A stretch of 64,000 bases of DNA from Carnegiea gigantea (Eukaryota; Streptophyta; Magnoliopsida; Caryophyllales; Cactaceae), in contig JAKOGI010001956.1 of the NCBI GenBank assembly GCA_029747015.1, forward strand, positions 1-64,000, written 5' to 3'. The notes under the pieces were generated by a model. That model made no database searches, was not told where the DNA came from, and saw nothing but the letters and a program-made list of their open reading frames with translations. Positions within the stretch are counted from its first letter, which is position 1; each line of letters opens with the position of its first letter. This document shows, piece after piece, positions 22,401 through 37,348 of the stretch. The translations under genes were made by a program, and so were the position numbers.

Positions 22401-25400
22401 TCTGTTAGCACTTAGCACAATATTTTTCCCAAATATCAGCCTTCGTCAATTACACATCTTCCACATCAAATCTACAACTTGGTTACCATTGTACTCAGGC
22501 AGCTATGCCTGCTTTATATCCATCTGGATGTTCTTGCTTGTCATTTAGCATCAACAGACAGAGTTGTGGTCATCATAAATTTTCATGACAGTGCTCAATA
22601 GACCCTATAATTGTTGCACTGTAAAAAACATGTTGCTACAACGCATAACCGGTCATTTATTAAACATTTCTTGTCAATGTTACCTACTATCAGTGTCTAC
22701 ATAGTAAACACAAGACACTTCGCCCACAAAGTTTCTTAAAAAGAGCCTACACATGAGTACATAAATTTGTCGTGCCAAAGCCCAGGCAACACAAATTCTC
22801 ATGTTGCTCCTGAAAAAAAGGAAAAAGAAAAGAAAAAGAAAATTTCCCATATAAATCAAGTTGTGCACAAATGTACTAACCTTGCCTGCTTCAGACTCCT
22901 CTAATTCCTCAATCTCCAATTCTGAGAAGAATGCTTCTAACACAAATGCAATAATCTGAAAGAAACATTAGAAAATAATTGAGTGCATAACCATAGAAGC
23001 AACCACGACATCATAGACAGTGTCGGTAGTCAGTTACTGGTTAAAGAAATGCAATTATCTGAAGAACTCTTAATGACAGGTTCAGGGTCATCGATTTATG
23101 GGGAAAGTTTCATCAAAAATGTAGCTGTACCACTATGCCAAAAATAGCAGCCTAAACTCCTACACCAGAGGAGATGAAAAGGACCTAAAAGGTGTTTTAT
23201 TTATGATGCTACATAAATGAGGCAATTTCTCTGCATGAGGTTCAATAAAAGAAAAGAAGAATGTTGATATCCTGAGAGGGCATGGTTAACATTTAGCTTT
23301 CTCAGTCAACTACCCCCCCCCCCAAAAAAACAAAAAGGAGCAGAACAAATCAAGAGAGCTGAAAAACCTTTAAGGAAGACATCTAGCAGAATTTTCAGAT
23401 GTGAACATTCCTCTAGATGTAGAGGTTGTCTCAAAATAGAAGTTCGGAGAAGAAAAACAGAGGGAAGCATAGTTTGGAACCCCCCCCCCCGGGGCGGGGG
23501 CAAGGGCAAAAAGGGTTCCTTAACATGTGATTGTACCATCACAAAAATCCAGCACTTTCTGACAGAATGTTAGGACCTATGAGCTCTGCTAGGTGTCTGT
23601 GTCATCCAACACTTGCATACAAAGTTTGTGTAGGAACGAAATCAAAAGGAATTGCTTTTCAATTTTGTACCTGGTTCTCTTTCTTCTTTTTTTGGGCGAG
23701 CAGGGGTCCTTGGTCTTTGCACATTTTTTCTTCAAGCAATAAGTCGTTCTTCCCTCTTAGTTCTTTGAAAGTTGCCTAAAATCTAGGGTTGGTGCCAAAA
23801 ACTACCCACCATATTACTTCTTTCAAAGTCACATAAAAAACTCCCTTTCTTTCAAGAACATGGATTAGTTTTTAGACTAGGCATAAGCACGATATTGAAC
23901 CCCAACACCCCCCCCCCAAAAAAAAGGACAGGTGCTTTTGATACCAAAGGTAGATTCTAGGCCAAGCTATGAATGTGAGTTACTATTGCCAAATAAATAC
24001 TGTCACATCCCATAGTGTTGGGTTAGAAAGAAGTTGAAACTGCATTTTGAGTTCTATGGAATATGTGTTCGATGTTTTTCTTATTTTTCTCTATGGTTTC
24101 CTGATGAGTAAAAGTCATAAGATAATACAAATTCACGGATTTCCATGGAAAGCTTCGACCGCGCTCCATTGGGAAAACGAGGAAGGGAGGTGACGCATCA
24201 TGCATGTAAATAGACATTAAGGCTATTAAGCTATTCCAGAAAAGCATCAAACCTTACCAAATTCAAGATTAGCATCACTGTTAAGAGGTAGAAGCTAATA
24301 AAGTACACCAGAGCCCAGGAGGTTCTTGTCAAATCCCTGTAGGCCTGAAAGAAGCATCAATTACAGATCTCTGAATCAGTGAATATATGACTACACAAAT
24401 AGTATGAGTGCTATCGTTCATCAAATAGGTAACAAAGTAACAAGAATAACATCCACAATACGTTCCTTCATACAATAGAGTTAGGGAGACATAAGATGGA
24501 TCAGCTAAATCATAGTTAATAATCCTAGGATAGGTTTCTGAAGTTCATCATGGATTCATGATGCAGTAGCGATGAACCTTCATACAAAGAGTAAAAACTT
24601 CTGACATTAACAAAGTCTTCAATGCCCACAAAAAATATAGTAACACAATCGCATAACAAAAAGAACGACAATAAGTACTGGGGAATTATAAAACTCACTA
24701 ACCAGAAAAATGTTAACTATAAGGCTATTTGGCATTTGGGTACCGATCAAAGGAATATTTCAGTCACTGAAGCAGATTCTGTCACCCAGAGATATGAAAG
24801 ATGGATAAGGTAAATGCACATGGAAGGTACCACACAAGAAAAATAGGCCTATGTTAACACTAGTATAGATATTTGCAAGCATCTGCTTCTTTGGGAAAGT
24901 CTTTGTATAGTTTCCAGGGATTCCAAAATGTAGCAATTATTATAGATCCTCAATACAAGGATATTATTGCAGCAAGTTCCAACCTGCAATCATGGGAGAG
25001 CCTATAAGCCGGTCAGTAACATATTATTTAGCTTTTCCATCTCCAATACCATACACAAAATTAATTAACACAAAAATACCCTTCCAAAGACCAAACTTCT
25101 TTCTGAAAAACCTCTACCAGATATTCATATTTTCCTGATTAGCAATACTCCACAAATTACTTGAGCACAAGACAGCTGTCAGACTAGTTTGTAAACTAAG
25201 TGTCCAAGGGTCCCAGTTCTGAATGTGTTACATTCAGGATCTAAAATAGCATCAAGCATTCAAACCCATGTGCATAGGTACATAAGGTGAAATGAAGAAC
25301 TCATCATAGGAGTATATGTATACATTTTTTTAATAGGCGCTATATAATTCTAGGGAGAAAAATTTAAAACTCCAGGAGAACCAAAAATCTGCGTAAGGTC

Positions 25401-28400
25401 AATATCACTACAACAGCATGTGAAACACAAAAAATAAAAGTGGTTCCCAGAAAGACCCAGTTGCACATTCTTAAAAGAGGCCAAACAGAGACCTTGATCC
25501 CCTACATTTACAGTAATAGCAGAATAACTGTGGACTGCTACCCTTGCAAACCACAAAACCGATGACTGCCATATAACACTCAAAGAATCTTCCACGCCGC
25601 CGCCCCCCCAAAAAAAAAAGCATCCAGCAATTTGATCTATGGATACTAAAAAAAAGAGGTAGTACAAGCCGATGATCAAACGTATTTCACAGTAAAAACC
25701 ACATTTCATCTGGTTCACAAGAAACAACTTCACAAGAATGTCCTTTGATTTAAACATGCGGAATGATTTTTTTCTGTTTGAGTTGTTTCTTTAGATGCAT
25801 GAAAGCCCCCCCGGGGGGGGGGGGCCGAAAGCAGGACTTCGAGAAGCAATTGACCGGCCCCTAAATGCTGTAGACAGAAGCTTTTCACCCAAACCAAAAT
25901 TAAAATTTGTTTGGTGGGACTTAGAGCTCATGCCATTCCTAAGATACTGTGGTGTTTCTGTCATGGCGAAAGTTATCTACCGTCCGCTCTTCAGGTTTAA
26001 GGAACCTCTACATCCTAACTTACGTGTCTGCAGTCTTTAATACAAAGAGCATTTTCAGGTTTAGACACGAACACCAACATGACCTTGGTGCTCCATAAGC
26101 AAGGCATGGGAGGGATCATATACACACAACAAGACCCCTGCTAATACAGAGAGGCTGCTTACATTAAATCTTTGACATGCAGTCATGAATCAACATGTTA
26201 CAAATAGATATTTAACATGTGCAATTGATAAGCTCACAATTGCAATATGCCATTGAGTACAAAGGATAATTCACCAAGCTTTCAAAGAAATAAGATATAA
26301 AGCCAAAAACGAAGATAGTTTCAAAAATAAAAAATACCTGCATCCAAGCTTGCCAATTCCCCATGACTACTAAATTGAATGTAGTCACCATTGCATTTGG
26401 ATAATCATTGAAATTGAAAAGTAAATAACTGAATTTGTCAAGAAAAAGACTTTTAAAAACAATTCGTGCTCTGACTGAATCATCAAATAGCCATGAAAGG
26501 ATGGCAATAAAAAAAACTTTGGTGAGGCAATAAGCAAATGAAAAGATGACATAAATTTTTCAAGGATGTGTACTTTATAGAGATTAATATAGGGAAAAGG
26601 ATACTCATTTTCTGCAAGATCAGTTGCTTCCAAGGAGGGATTCCCTGCATTGACAAGCCCTCCAAAAACCTGCAAAATACAGGACAAAAAGGCAAAGCCA
26701 GGCCAAAAGGAGGGTGAGAAAAGAGAGAAAGTTCACTTAATTGAGTCTAAAGAATAAAGCATGTCAAGTTTAAAACTTAGGAAACATCGTAAAAAATTTG
26801 GATAGTTGTTCCATCATAGTTAATCCTATTTTCTTATAATATCTTAGGTTATCCTAGATGAGCTGATATAAAGTGATTTCAGAACTATTTGATTACTTAG
26901 TTTCCCAGGTACTAGATTCGTATTACCCATTGATGATTATTGGATAACTGAATAAGCTAGTTGTACATGATTCCTTCCCCCTGCCTTCTTGATTCTCTTC
27001 TTCTATATGTTTCCCCTTTTGTCTACCACTTCCATCCCGAATTCTTCTTCTTCATCTTCCTCGCTTCCTTAATTCTCTAACCTTACTTGATTTGGCATCA
27101 GAGCTTCTCGTTAACTAGCGAAGGTAGACAAAGGCGAGAGGTCTGACTTCAAAGATCTTCCAAGAACTTAATTTTCTTTGAGATAAAATGAATGGCTTCT
27201 ATTTGTTATGCAGAAATGATCTACAATAGAAGAATTTGGGAGGAACTTACACAGATTGCAATGTCACTAAATGAGTTACGATCTTTTACAAGAACGCAAA
27301 ACTTCAAGATGCACATAATAAAGAAACTTTTATCACAAAAGTGGCCAAGAAAATTGGTTTTTCTATACCAAACTTCAAGCAAGCTTACACTTGGGACCTA
27401 TGAGGGGGAACAAAAAGGAGGCGGCGGCGATAGCTATGGCTACAAGCAACCCTAGTGGCTCAATGTCCTTTGAAAGTCAAAAAAGACATAATTTCATCTA
27501 AAACATGAAAAGATAAGCAGCTTTTGCATTCTGAAACCTAGCAATCTTGCAAGATCAAGTGCAATAAACATCAGGAAGACCATTATTCCTCTCAATCTCC
27601 TATCTGCCATGATGATCATTCATCATTCCATGGAACTCTTAAAAAAGATGGAAGAATATTAAGAAAATATACCTGTACACCAAGAGAGCTGTAGATGCAC
27701 ATGACACAAAAGATTGTCCCCAAATATGGCATCAAGCTCGGAATAAGGGTCAAGAATGTTGCAATGAAGGCTCGATAGCGTTTGACGTGCATTAGCAGTC
27801 TTATCAATCGTAGAACTCTTGCCAGGATAAGATAGCGTATCCTGTTCCCAAATAAAGAGTATAAATGACTTATCTCAGCAAAAGATTGTCAAACAATTTG
27901 TACATGACAACTATGTCTAGCAAGACAACAGATGAGTGGTTGAGTGACATATTGAAGATGGTCCCCTTCTTTGAACCAAAACAAGCAGAAATTCTTCAAT
28001 GTTTGTCAAAAGTATCAACGAAACCCTGAGTAGGACCAACCTTTCTATCTAATAGAATGTCATTCATCTTGACAACCGATTGGTCATATCTGCATCTTGA
28101 AGAAGTTATTGGCTAGGTATGATAGTCACAGTGGGTGTCGATGTCTCATTGAAGAAGTACAATTATTGCAAAATATGGCGTTCTCCTGCTTTTCTCTTTT
28201 TGGACTGGTTTTTTACAGGCTGAAACAACACCATAGTAACTACCACCCTTGACAGCTTCATTTGAATTTCATAGCAATTTAAACATGCAGACCATGTAAG
28301 TATGCTACTTCTGTAACAATAATATTTATAATATATCATGGAGCTCTTAAATTAAACTGCCACTGACCTTTTCAAAAAAAATCAATTTCGCCATTGAACG

Positions 28401-31400
28401 TTTTTAATCCAAAGGTGCATTAATTATTTCATTTAGTTAAAAACTGCCACTGTGGGCCCCTGTCAACTGGCACCAGCCTACTATTTTGATTTTTGAATTA
28501 ATTTTTGCCTTAGAGTAACAAAACGAAAGCTTTTAAAATAAGAGAAAAAAAGTCCCAACTCTGTTCCCTCCAACTAGTGAAGGACCCTTTCATCTTCCAC
28601 ACCCCGTCAATTTAGACATCAATGCTCAGCCCCTCTAGTCTCTCCCTCTCTCCTACTATCTCTGACATTATAAACATAACAATCAAAAAGATCACAACCC
28701 ATATCACCATTCTCTCCCTTACCAAATACCAATGTATATCCATGAAAAGCCTTCTGTTCTACTTCATCAACCTTAATACTTCTTTGTCTACCCCTCTTTC
28801 TTGCTTCAGTTTCTTACAGTTTTTAAACTTCTTTACGAAGAACTTTATTTTGGACAATCAAGACAACTACCATTGATCTGCCTATCTCACAATGACTTAT
28901 CAACATTCAAAATGGCTGCAACCCAAAGGCCATTCGAACGCCTTGCATCTTGCAACCTCCTTATTGGGTTCTATTTGTCATGCATGTCAACATGATATAT
29001 TTCTCCCCACATTCACAACACCTCAAGCAATATGAAAGCAAGGACCTACTCTACATGAGTTGGTTGGGCTTCAAGGAGCCGAGCTTAACATTTTTCTTGC
29101 TCTCAATCAAGTCGGTCTGTGCTGAACAACAGAAGCCCCGAAACAATTTTGCAAAACCAATCCTTCCTTCCCCACATTCATAATACCGCACGCAATATGA
29201 TAACGAACACATAATATACATAAGTCGGCAGGGCTTTGAGGTTGACATGTTTTTTGCTCCGAATAAAGTCAGTTTGTGTTGAACAACTGAAGCCCCAAAT
29301 CAATCTTGCAAGATCAATCCTTCTCTCCCCACCATTTGATCTATCCGTTTTCATAGAAATCCTAGCTCTCACGATCTCCAATTCGGGGTAAGAACCTACA
29401 AAACCCTTTGTATTCCGAAATAAAACCTTCCTCAAAAGTTTTTACAACAAAAGATAATTCAAAAATCAAAATAACAGACTAAATGGGCCCAGAGGCAGTT
29501 TTGAACCAAATTAAGTAATTAAAGGGCACCTTTGGCTTGTTAAAAAAAAAGTCAATGGCAAAGTCAACTTTTTTGAAAAGTTCATTTCATTAGAGAAATC
29601 CCATGGATCACGCTAATCTATGATACTTGCACTTGAGTCATGAAATTAAGTTGGGATATGTCCAAGTGTTTGAGCTCTCAATTTAGAAATCTTGTGGCAC
29701 CGGCACACGTATTCAACTGACACTCACAATAGACTTGGCAAGGATGATCCATCAACACAAATTCGACCAAAAACGACTGGGCATAACCAACCCATCCTTG
29801 AAACAAGAGGACCAAACTTTCAGCTGAAACTCGATATAACCGGACCACGAACTCAACTTACTTATATGGGATTGAGTCAACGACAAACCAAACGGAAAAT
29901 GATTTGACCCATATTGACGTGAATGATCCAAAGCAAATCAAGCCTATACCCAAACACAGCTCAAAGCCTAAAACATATGTGATCTTATTGCTGGAAATCT
30001 AACATGTAATTAGCAGGAATCCTATGAGATACTACCGGGTGGAGCTTAAGAGTTTGAATCGCAGAGGATCATATTTCTTTTTTAATCAAGAGGGCATGAA
30101 CATGATTTTTAGGTGTGAATGCTCTCTTCATATCATCATTGTCGGTAGATTTTGTATGCTCTTACTTTCATGAAGTAAACATTCATTTCCTTTACTTTTT
30201 CTGAAGAGTCCATTGACCGCAATGGTTCGCTAATTTAAATATGGACAAATATAAAAATCCTGCAAGAATACCTCTGTCTTAACCCAAGTGCTCAAATAGT
30301 CATAACACAAACAAAATGAACACAAAAGTCAAAAAAAGTCACACCCTGCAAGGTGAAAACACGCAGTCACCACGCTTCAGACAAGAGACATGCTACAAGG
30401 CCTATTTTGAACTTTATCTCTGCACTACCCCAAAAACCAACCATGCAATTGAGACAATATGCATTTAAAAACATATAGTTTAAAGTGATTGGGGAGGGGG
30501 GGGGTTTGGAAGGCCCCCATCACTCTATGCTAGCCTCGTCACTGGTTCCAACCAGAAATTTACCTGAACAACTATTGATCGGATCTGACTTTCACAAGTA
30601 CTCACTTGTGCAAACCCATATCCAACCCTAGCTAAGTAGCATGGACTAAAAGAACCTGAACTAAACTTGGAAAGTTCATAAACTAACCCAATTACAATTC
30701 AAACCCAATTCATGCAACCAAAAGCCAATCTGAACCTACTTTCCAAGTCTGAGGGGAACTCAAATAATTTGTATGTCTGATTTTGGAGCTCAAGCTATAA
30801 TGTGATAATAGCTGTTTTCCAAGTCTAACAAAGTTTTTCTGATCTTCTATTGCTGGTTATGAAGGTCTTCACTAGTATGTTAAGCTCGGCCAGTTTAGCA
30901 GGTCTCCTATCCGGGTTTTCAGTGGGTCGAACGAATTCAGCTAGTAAAATCTCTCTCATCTTCTATTTGCCGATGGTACCATTGTCTTTTTGCGACAATT
31001 ACTGTGAGCAAATGGTCAACTTTCCTTGTATTCTAATATGGTTTGATGCAGTCTATGGTTTAAGAGTTAAGTTGACAAAAAGCTCTCTTTTGCCAGTGGA
31101 CCAGGTTGATAGTATCCATTTTTTAGTAGGTGTTTTTGAGGTTGATAGCATCCACTTGCTAGTGGGTGTTTTTGGGTGCACTGTTGATTCTTTTCCTACT
31201 TCCTCTCTTGGTCTCCCTCTTGGAGCAAAATTCAAGAAAAAGTCCATTTGGGACCTGGTTGTTGAAAGGTTTGAGAGAAGACTCTTCGGGTGGAGAGCAA
31301 AATATTTTTACAAGGGGGTAGATTGACTCTCAATTAAAATGTTCTATCGAGCTTTCCAACTTACTTCCTTTTTTCTCTTTCCGAAACCGTCGTTGGTGGC

Positions 31401-34400
31401 ACCTATTTAGAATCAACTCAAAGGAAATCCCTTTGGGGCTCCTTCGGAACTGATTTTAAGTATTATTTAGTGAGATGGAATATTTTTAAACTTCCCATGC
31501 TTCATGGAGGGTTAGGTGTTACTTGTTAGAAACTTAAAGATCTTTAATGTGGCTTTGCTTGGGAAGTGGTTATGGTGCTTCATGAATGAGAACACCAACC
31601 TTTAGAAGAGGGTGTTTGCATTAAATATGGCGAAGAGGGTTTAGGAAGGTTTCCTTCAAAATCTAATGGTCTTTAGGGGCCCAGCCTCTGGAAGTTAAGT
31701 TATAAAGGGTGGGAAAGATTTTATCCCTACTTTTCTTTCGAGGTTGCTATTGGGTCTACCATCTATTTTTGGCATGACCGTTGGTGTGAAGGTGCTCCTC
31801 TAAAAGAACTTTTCCCCTCTATCTGAGCTCTTGCAGCAAATGAGGTAGCACCGGCTGCTAGGTCCTACTAGTGCTTCTTATTTTAAGCATGTGTCCGGCT
31901 CTCGTGTCTAGTCCCTATTTTTATCTGCGATGCCTTTTTTGGTGAGGCCACTCTCATTGGCTTTCACACTGAGCTTAATGGGATTTCTACCAAGGGATTT
32001 GCTTTTGATTCAGTTAGATGGGATCTTAATTCTCAAGCGATATTTGCGGTCAAGTCTTACTATATGAAGCTCCTTTCTTTGCGTTTATATACCCTTCCAC
32101 CCGCCTTCGGGTGATTGTTTCCTATGGAAGCTCATTTGGAAATCGGCGACTCCATTCAAGGTCTTTTTTTTGTTTGGGAAGCATCAAATGGGAATATTTG
32201 ATTTGTGACAATTTGCAAAAGAGGGGTAAGATCTTGGTGAATAGGTGTTTTATGTGCAAAGAGGAAGGTGAATCACCAGATCATTTGCTACTTCATTATC
32301 CTTTTGTAAGAGCTCTTTGGAAGCTAGACTTTAGTTGTTTGGGGCTGTCTTGGCTTGCTTCTAGCTCCAGAAATCACCTCACTGCTTGGGAGGGCCTCTT
32401 TGGTAGGAAACCTAAAAAGAAGGCTGCTATTTCATTCCCAAATGCGATTTTTGGAGCATTTGGAGTGAAAGAAAAAGGAGAGTCTTTGAGGGTATGGAGA
32501 TGCCTCTTCAATGCTTCAAGGATAATTTCATCAAGACTCTATTTTTAGGATAAGGGAAATTTTGTTATTCTTCTTTTTATCTTGTTGATTTTGTGGATAG
32601 CTTCCATAATGGATGTGTATAGCCTTTGTAGGATGCTAGCTTTGCGTCCACCCTTTTGCTCTTGTTATATATAATATATTTTTCTTTTCTAAAAAAAAAA
32701 AATTGTTTCACAGTCAATTGCAACATTCCTTTTTTTGGCAGAACCTTATCTTATGCCAAAGCTTAGTTTTCTTTCTGGTTTTAATAATGACAGAACTTAG
32801 GATAATAGGATCTCACGCTACATTGGTTGAAAATAGGAACACCGCGTGGTTAGAGCTGGGAAAGTCTGACCCGACCCAAACACGACCTGAAGTTACTGAG
32901 AGAAACCCGAACCCGACACAAACCGAACCGGCTTCGAGCCGAAGTCGATACGATTTGACCATTTAGCTTAACATGTTATTTTTCAATTTTGTGTAGATCT
33001 AAACTATTTGCAATACGGACATAAAATTAACCCGTTTATTAAATGGATCAACTCGAGCCGACATGTTACCCAGCCCTACATGTGGTCAGTGCTGAGCACC
33101 CAAGAGAAGGATAGGAGGGTGGAACGTTAGTACAGGTTCAAACCCTGACCCAACACACAGAGCCAAGGCCTCTCACCCGCAGCCAGGGATTTAAAACTCG
33201 GCCGTTCCGTGACGGAACGGCCTTGTTGACACGGATTTTCACATTGGCGAACCGAAAAACACCGCAAAATTTGTGTGAAGACCAGGTCACAGAGGAACAG
33301 ACGCGACAGCCGTGTCGTAGCACGTCACGGATGCTCCACTCGGACTAAAATGCAAAAAAACCACAGCGACAATGGATAAACATACCTCACTAATGCTATT
33401 TTTCAATTTTCGCAGCAAAAACCATTTCTGGAGCAATGTAGCCGGGATTTGGATGGCGGAAGGCAGAGCCGATGAGATTGCCATTGGTGGTGGGCCAAAT
33501 TTGAGGGTGGCAGGCCGCGATTTCTGTCTGGCGCAACGGCAGTTGGTGGTGCAGTCCAGCACTGGTGTCAAGACTGGCGAAGGAACGAAGGAGTAAAGAC
33601 GGGGGTGGTCGGTGGGGACTGGAGACCGAGATGCGAAGGTCGAAGAGGGGTGGTGGTGGTAGTGGTAGGTGGAGCGTCTGGGGACCGGAGAGCCGAAGGG
33701 TCAGGGAGAAGCCACAGTGAGAAGTGAGGAGTTAGGGCTTTAGCATTTAAGATGAAAATTTTTAACTAAATTTAATTTAATTCAAACGGAATTTTTAGGG
33801 ACTTGGGCAGGTTGATGGTAATTGTTTGTAATTCAGAAAATTATAATTTTGGTCAACAAAAGTAAGTGATGGGTTGTAAAATATTTGAAGAGATTAACTT
33901 ATTAATTTATATTTATATTAATTACATTTATAATAATTATGTTAATTATGTGATTTTTTAGTAATATTTATGTTAATTATGTGGTCATTGTTTTTGTGTC
34001 ATTTTTATGTTAATTATGCTGTATCATTTATATACTCATTTGTTTGGTTTAACTAAACTATTCAATGTTATACCGTTTGTACTATTCTATAACCTTATAA
34101 TTTGCCGTAAAACTTCCGTATGTTATTTTGTTTCACTATCGTCACAATTGGCCTATTGTAATCTGGTAAAATAAGAACTATGCTACAAAGTAACATTACT
34201 TAGTGAATTGTGGTACTCAAATAAAAATATAGATGACAAAATCAACTATGTGAACCTACTCACGCAGCGATGGACGCAATCCGTTCTGCGATCGCCGTAT
34301 CCGAACGCTCTCGTGTTAACGCGACCGTAACTGCAAACGCGGCCGAATCCGCTTTTTAAATCCCTGCCCGCAGCCCACAAACAAACAAACAAACAAACAA

Positions 34401-37313
34401 GCAAAAAAGAGCTAATAACAGGGCTTTTTCGTTTTAAGTCCATTTCGTTTTAAGTCCAACTTTATAACAACGCATTTTTATGCACAAAATCCTAGCATAA
34501 TACAACCACATACCCTTGCGTACCTGCTTGATAATTTTCTATAGGAATAGGCTTTGCCTAGATTTACACAACCCTCAAGGAAATACAAAAGGTTACACAA
34601 CAAATTTAAGTTTCACATTAGGGGGAGGGGGAAGGGATTTAACAAAGGGAGACATAGTATTATACATTTCAAATGAAGGATATGTTGCTTGGAAAAGTTG
34701 CAAGAGAATTCCAAATCCAATTTTGTAGCAAAACCAAGGAAAAAATGTAAGAGTAAACTATGAACAAACTGCTCAAATTTGAAAGCTGATGCCTTACCAT
34801 TCCCCATTGGAAAGAAAGCTTTGTTTACCAGCTGATGCAAATGTCGCTGTTTCACCGACAACTGCAAATTATAAGAGAATAATTAAGGAAAAAACGGGAG
34901 TAATTAAATAAAATGAGTAACAAAGTCTTAAGTATGATTCAAACATCATCATGTATTGCATTAGAGGGTAGATGCCTTTTCATTCTCAACAGTGCCTAAA
35001 AAGCTTTCAATATCAAATAATACTCTAATACATTGTAAAGCAACTATTAAGATTATAAGAAAGTATTTATTCCATTATTATTGTCGGATGCATAAGCTTT
35101 GTACTAGAGTATATAATATTTGAGCTCCTTAGGCCTTAATAAGTGCCAACTAGTTTGTATATGTGTCAACCACAAATATTTTGAAGGATTGTTACAAAAT
35201 TTTGAATATAATTTTTTCCCGCTAACAATGCCACAGGCCAGTAAATCAGCCACTCCCATTCTATAAGAGAATGTATCCTTTATCTTCAGAACACCTGCTT
35301 CTGTATCACCAAGATGTGACAGGTAACAAATATCAGCTTGAGATTCACCATTGCAAAATGGCTGCCCCCTTGTTTTTGGTTTTTTTTTTTTTGGGGGGGG
35401 GGGGGGGGGATGGGATTTTAGACCCCCCCCCCCCCTTCTTTCTTCCAGGGGGCAGGAGGTGCACAAATAATAGACTCATCCACAAGGTCAAATAAGTCAA
35501 AATATCAGGAAGCATTACCTATTACACAGGTGATGATAAAATCAAAACGATTTTGACCATCCCTCCAGTAGTTTACAAATCCATAGGCATAAATCTTTAA
35601 GGCCATTTCAATAACATATATCCAACCTGTCAAAAAGAAAGAGTGACACATGGATAAAACACTATACAGACCATGCATTATGAAGAACTTAAATCAAACA
35701 CCTTGTAGGAATCAACGAGATCTTTGACCCCTTTGCACGCATTCCCATTTGTGAAAAATATCAGACAAACATATCCAAATGGCATAACAAATTCGAGGCG
35801 TTCAGCTCTAATTTCAATTTGGTTCATCATTGTTTGTGGGGCCTGGATCATCAATATAGTAGAAGACATTAAAAAAACCTATGCAAAGGTGGAAAAAGAA
35901 ATCACTGAACAAATGCACAGTTGAAGAAGGACAACGGAGAAGAAGAAGAGCCCAATGATGTTGAAGTTTACACTAAATTCTTGAGGTTTATAATGTGCAT
36001 CTCATTTAATTATTGAAGTCTAGTCCAGATGCCTGATTCCATGCATTAGCCTTCTTTGTCTATGTTTCAAGCGAGGTTAAAGGGACAAGTGTCCCCATAT
36101 GACAGATTTCTTTCTATTTTTTCTTATTGTCAAGAAGTCCCCAAAAATACAAAGCACCTTCACTGACTCTGATCACCCAACCGCACATGTGATGTGAAAA
36201 GGTTTGAGTTGAGTGCAGGAGTGACACCATTTTAGTTGGGAACAGGATGCCTTGGTACACACAGCTGCCCGGCTCAACTTCAAAGGGAAGCAAACTCCAG
36301 AGGAAGCCCAGGAATGACAGCTGAAGCTGCCAATGTAACTAGCAAGGGGCTGTGTATTGAAACACTGTGCATACAATGTGTAACGAAGTCCATGCAAAGA
36401 AGAATGTAGGCAAGAGTAATAATGCTTTGACAGAATCTTTCTAAGCAGTCAATCAACTTACTTTATCAATGTTATTTTCTTTTCGTTAAAAATGATGTCA
36501 GTTACTATGTATGGAAGGTGTAACATACTGGCTAAGTGACTAAGACTATCTTCTCCTGCCCTAGATGCATTAAGGTAGATTTATTCACTGGTGTGTTGCA
36601 ACTCCTACCTTCCTTAACAATTTGAGCTGCTAAATCAAATGTATGAGGATTTTGTGGTCTTGATGGGTTTTTGAGAGAGAACCTATGTCATAACGTGGAA
36701 AACATCGTAACAACTTTAGATGCTTAATCAAATGTGCAAGTAGTAGAAACAAACGTTGAGATTAATCTATGTCCTAGACATGGAAAACAGATTGCTAAGT
36801 CATTGCAGGTGGGTGCAATTCAGGTTGGATCATTCTTATTACGAGATTATCCTAAAAATAGAAGCTATAATACTCAAGTAAACGCTGGTCAGGTTGGTTC
36901 ATGTTTGATCAGAATGAAGTTGGCATAGTTTGGTTGTCAATTCAGGCGGGTTATATTGAAAGTTGAAGCATTTTCAGACATCTAGAAAAATGGAGTGTTT
37001 ATTGTTTAAGAGGGGGTTGCATATGGTAAGTCGTCACTTTTCATAACGAAAGACAGATGCTCAAGAGATATGCCTTTAGGAGAGACAAGAACGGATAAGT
37101 CTCTACAATGGAAGTCACATGGTGTTATTATGAGTTGTGAGACTTAATAATATGGTATGTTCTACGATGTTGTATTAGTTGCTGCTAGACATGAGTTACA
37201 TAGTGATTGGTGGCATGCTGGTATGTAGTAAAAACAGCCACATTAGGATTGCAATCATGATCATGAGATTCATAATACAAAAACAGTACTTTCTTTCTCT
37301 ATCCCCTCAACTG

Positions 37314-37348
<35 letters not shown>

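Larger units (their letters stand above)
27842..34797 (-). other. TPC1 intron 16 (6956 bp), transposon stack
   Basis: Donor GTAAGG after exon 16, acceptor AACAG before exon 17. It holds a MULE-like element, an L1 LINE, a hAT MITE and a larger hAT element, plus unassigned DNA at 29600-30837. Homologous plant TPC1 genes are normally far more compact here, so most of the length is insertional. Confidence 0.9.

Noticed and set aside
27093..27104. Initiator-Met primer site of a copia element as proof of a full retrotransposon
   Set aside because: Only the 12-bp motif is present; no LTR pair or copia coding sequence nearby, so at most a remnant.
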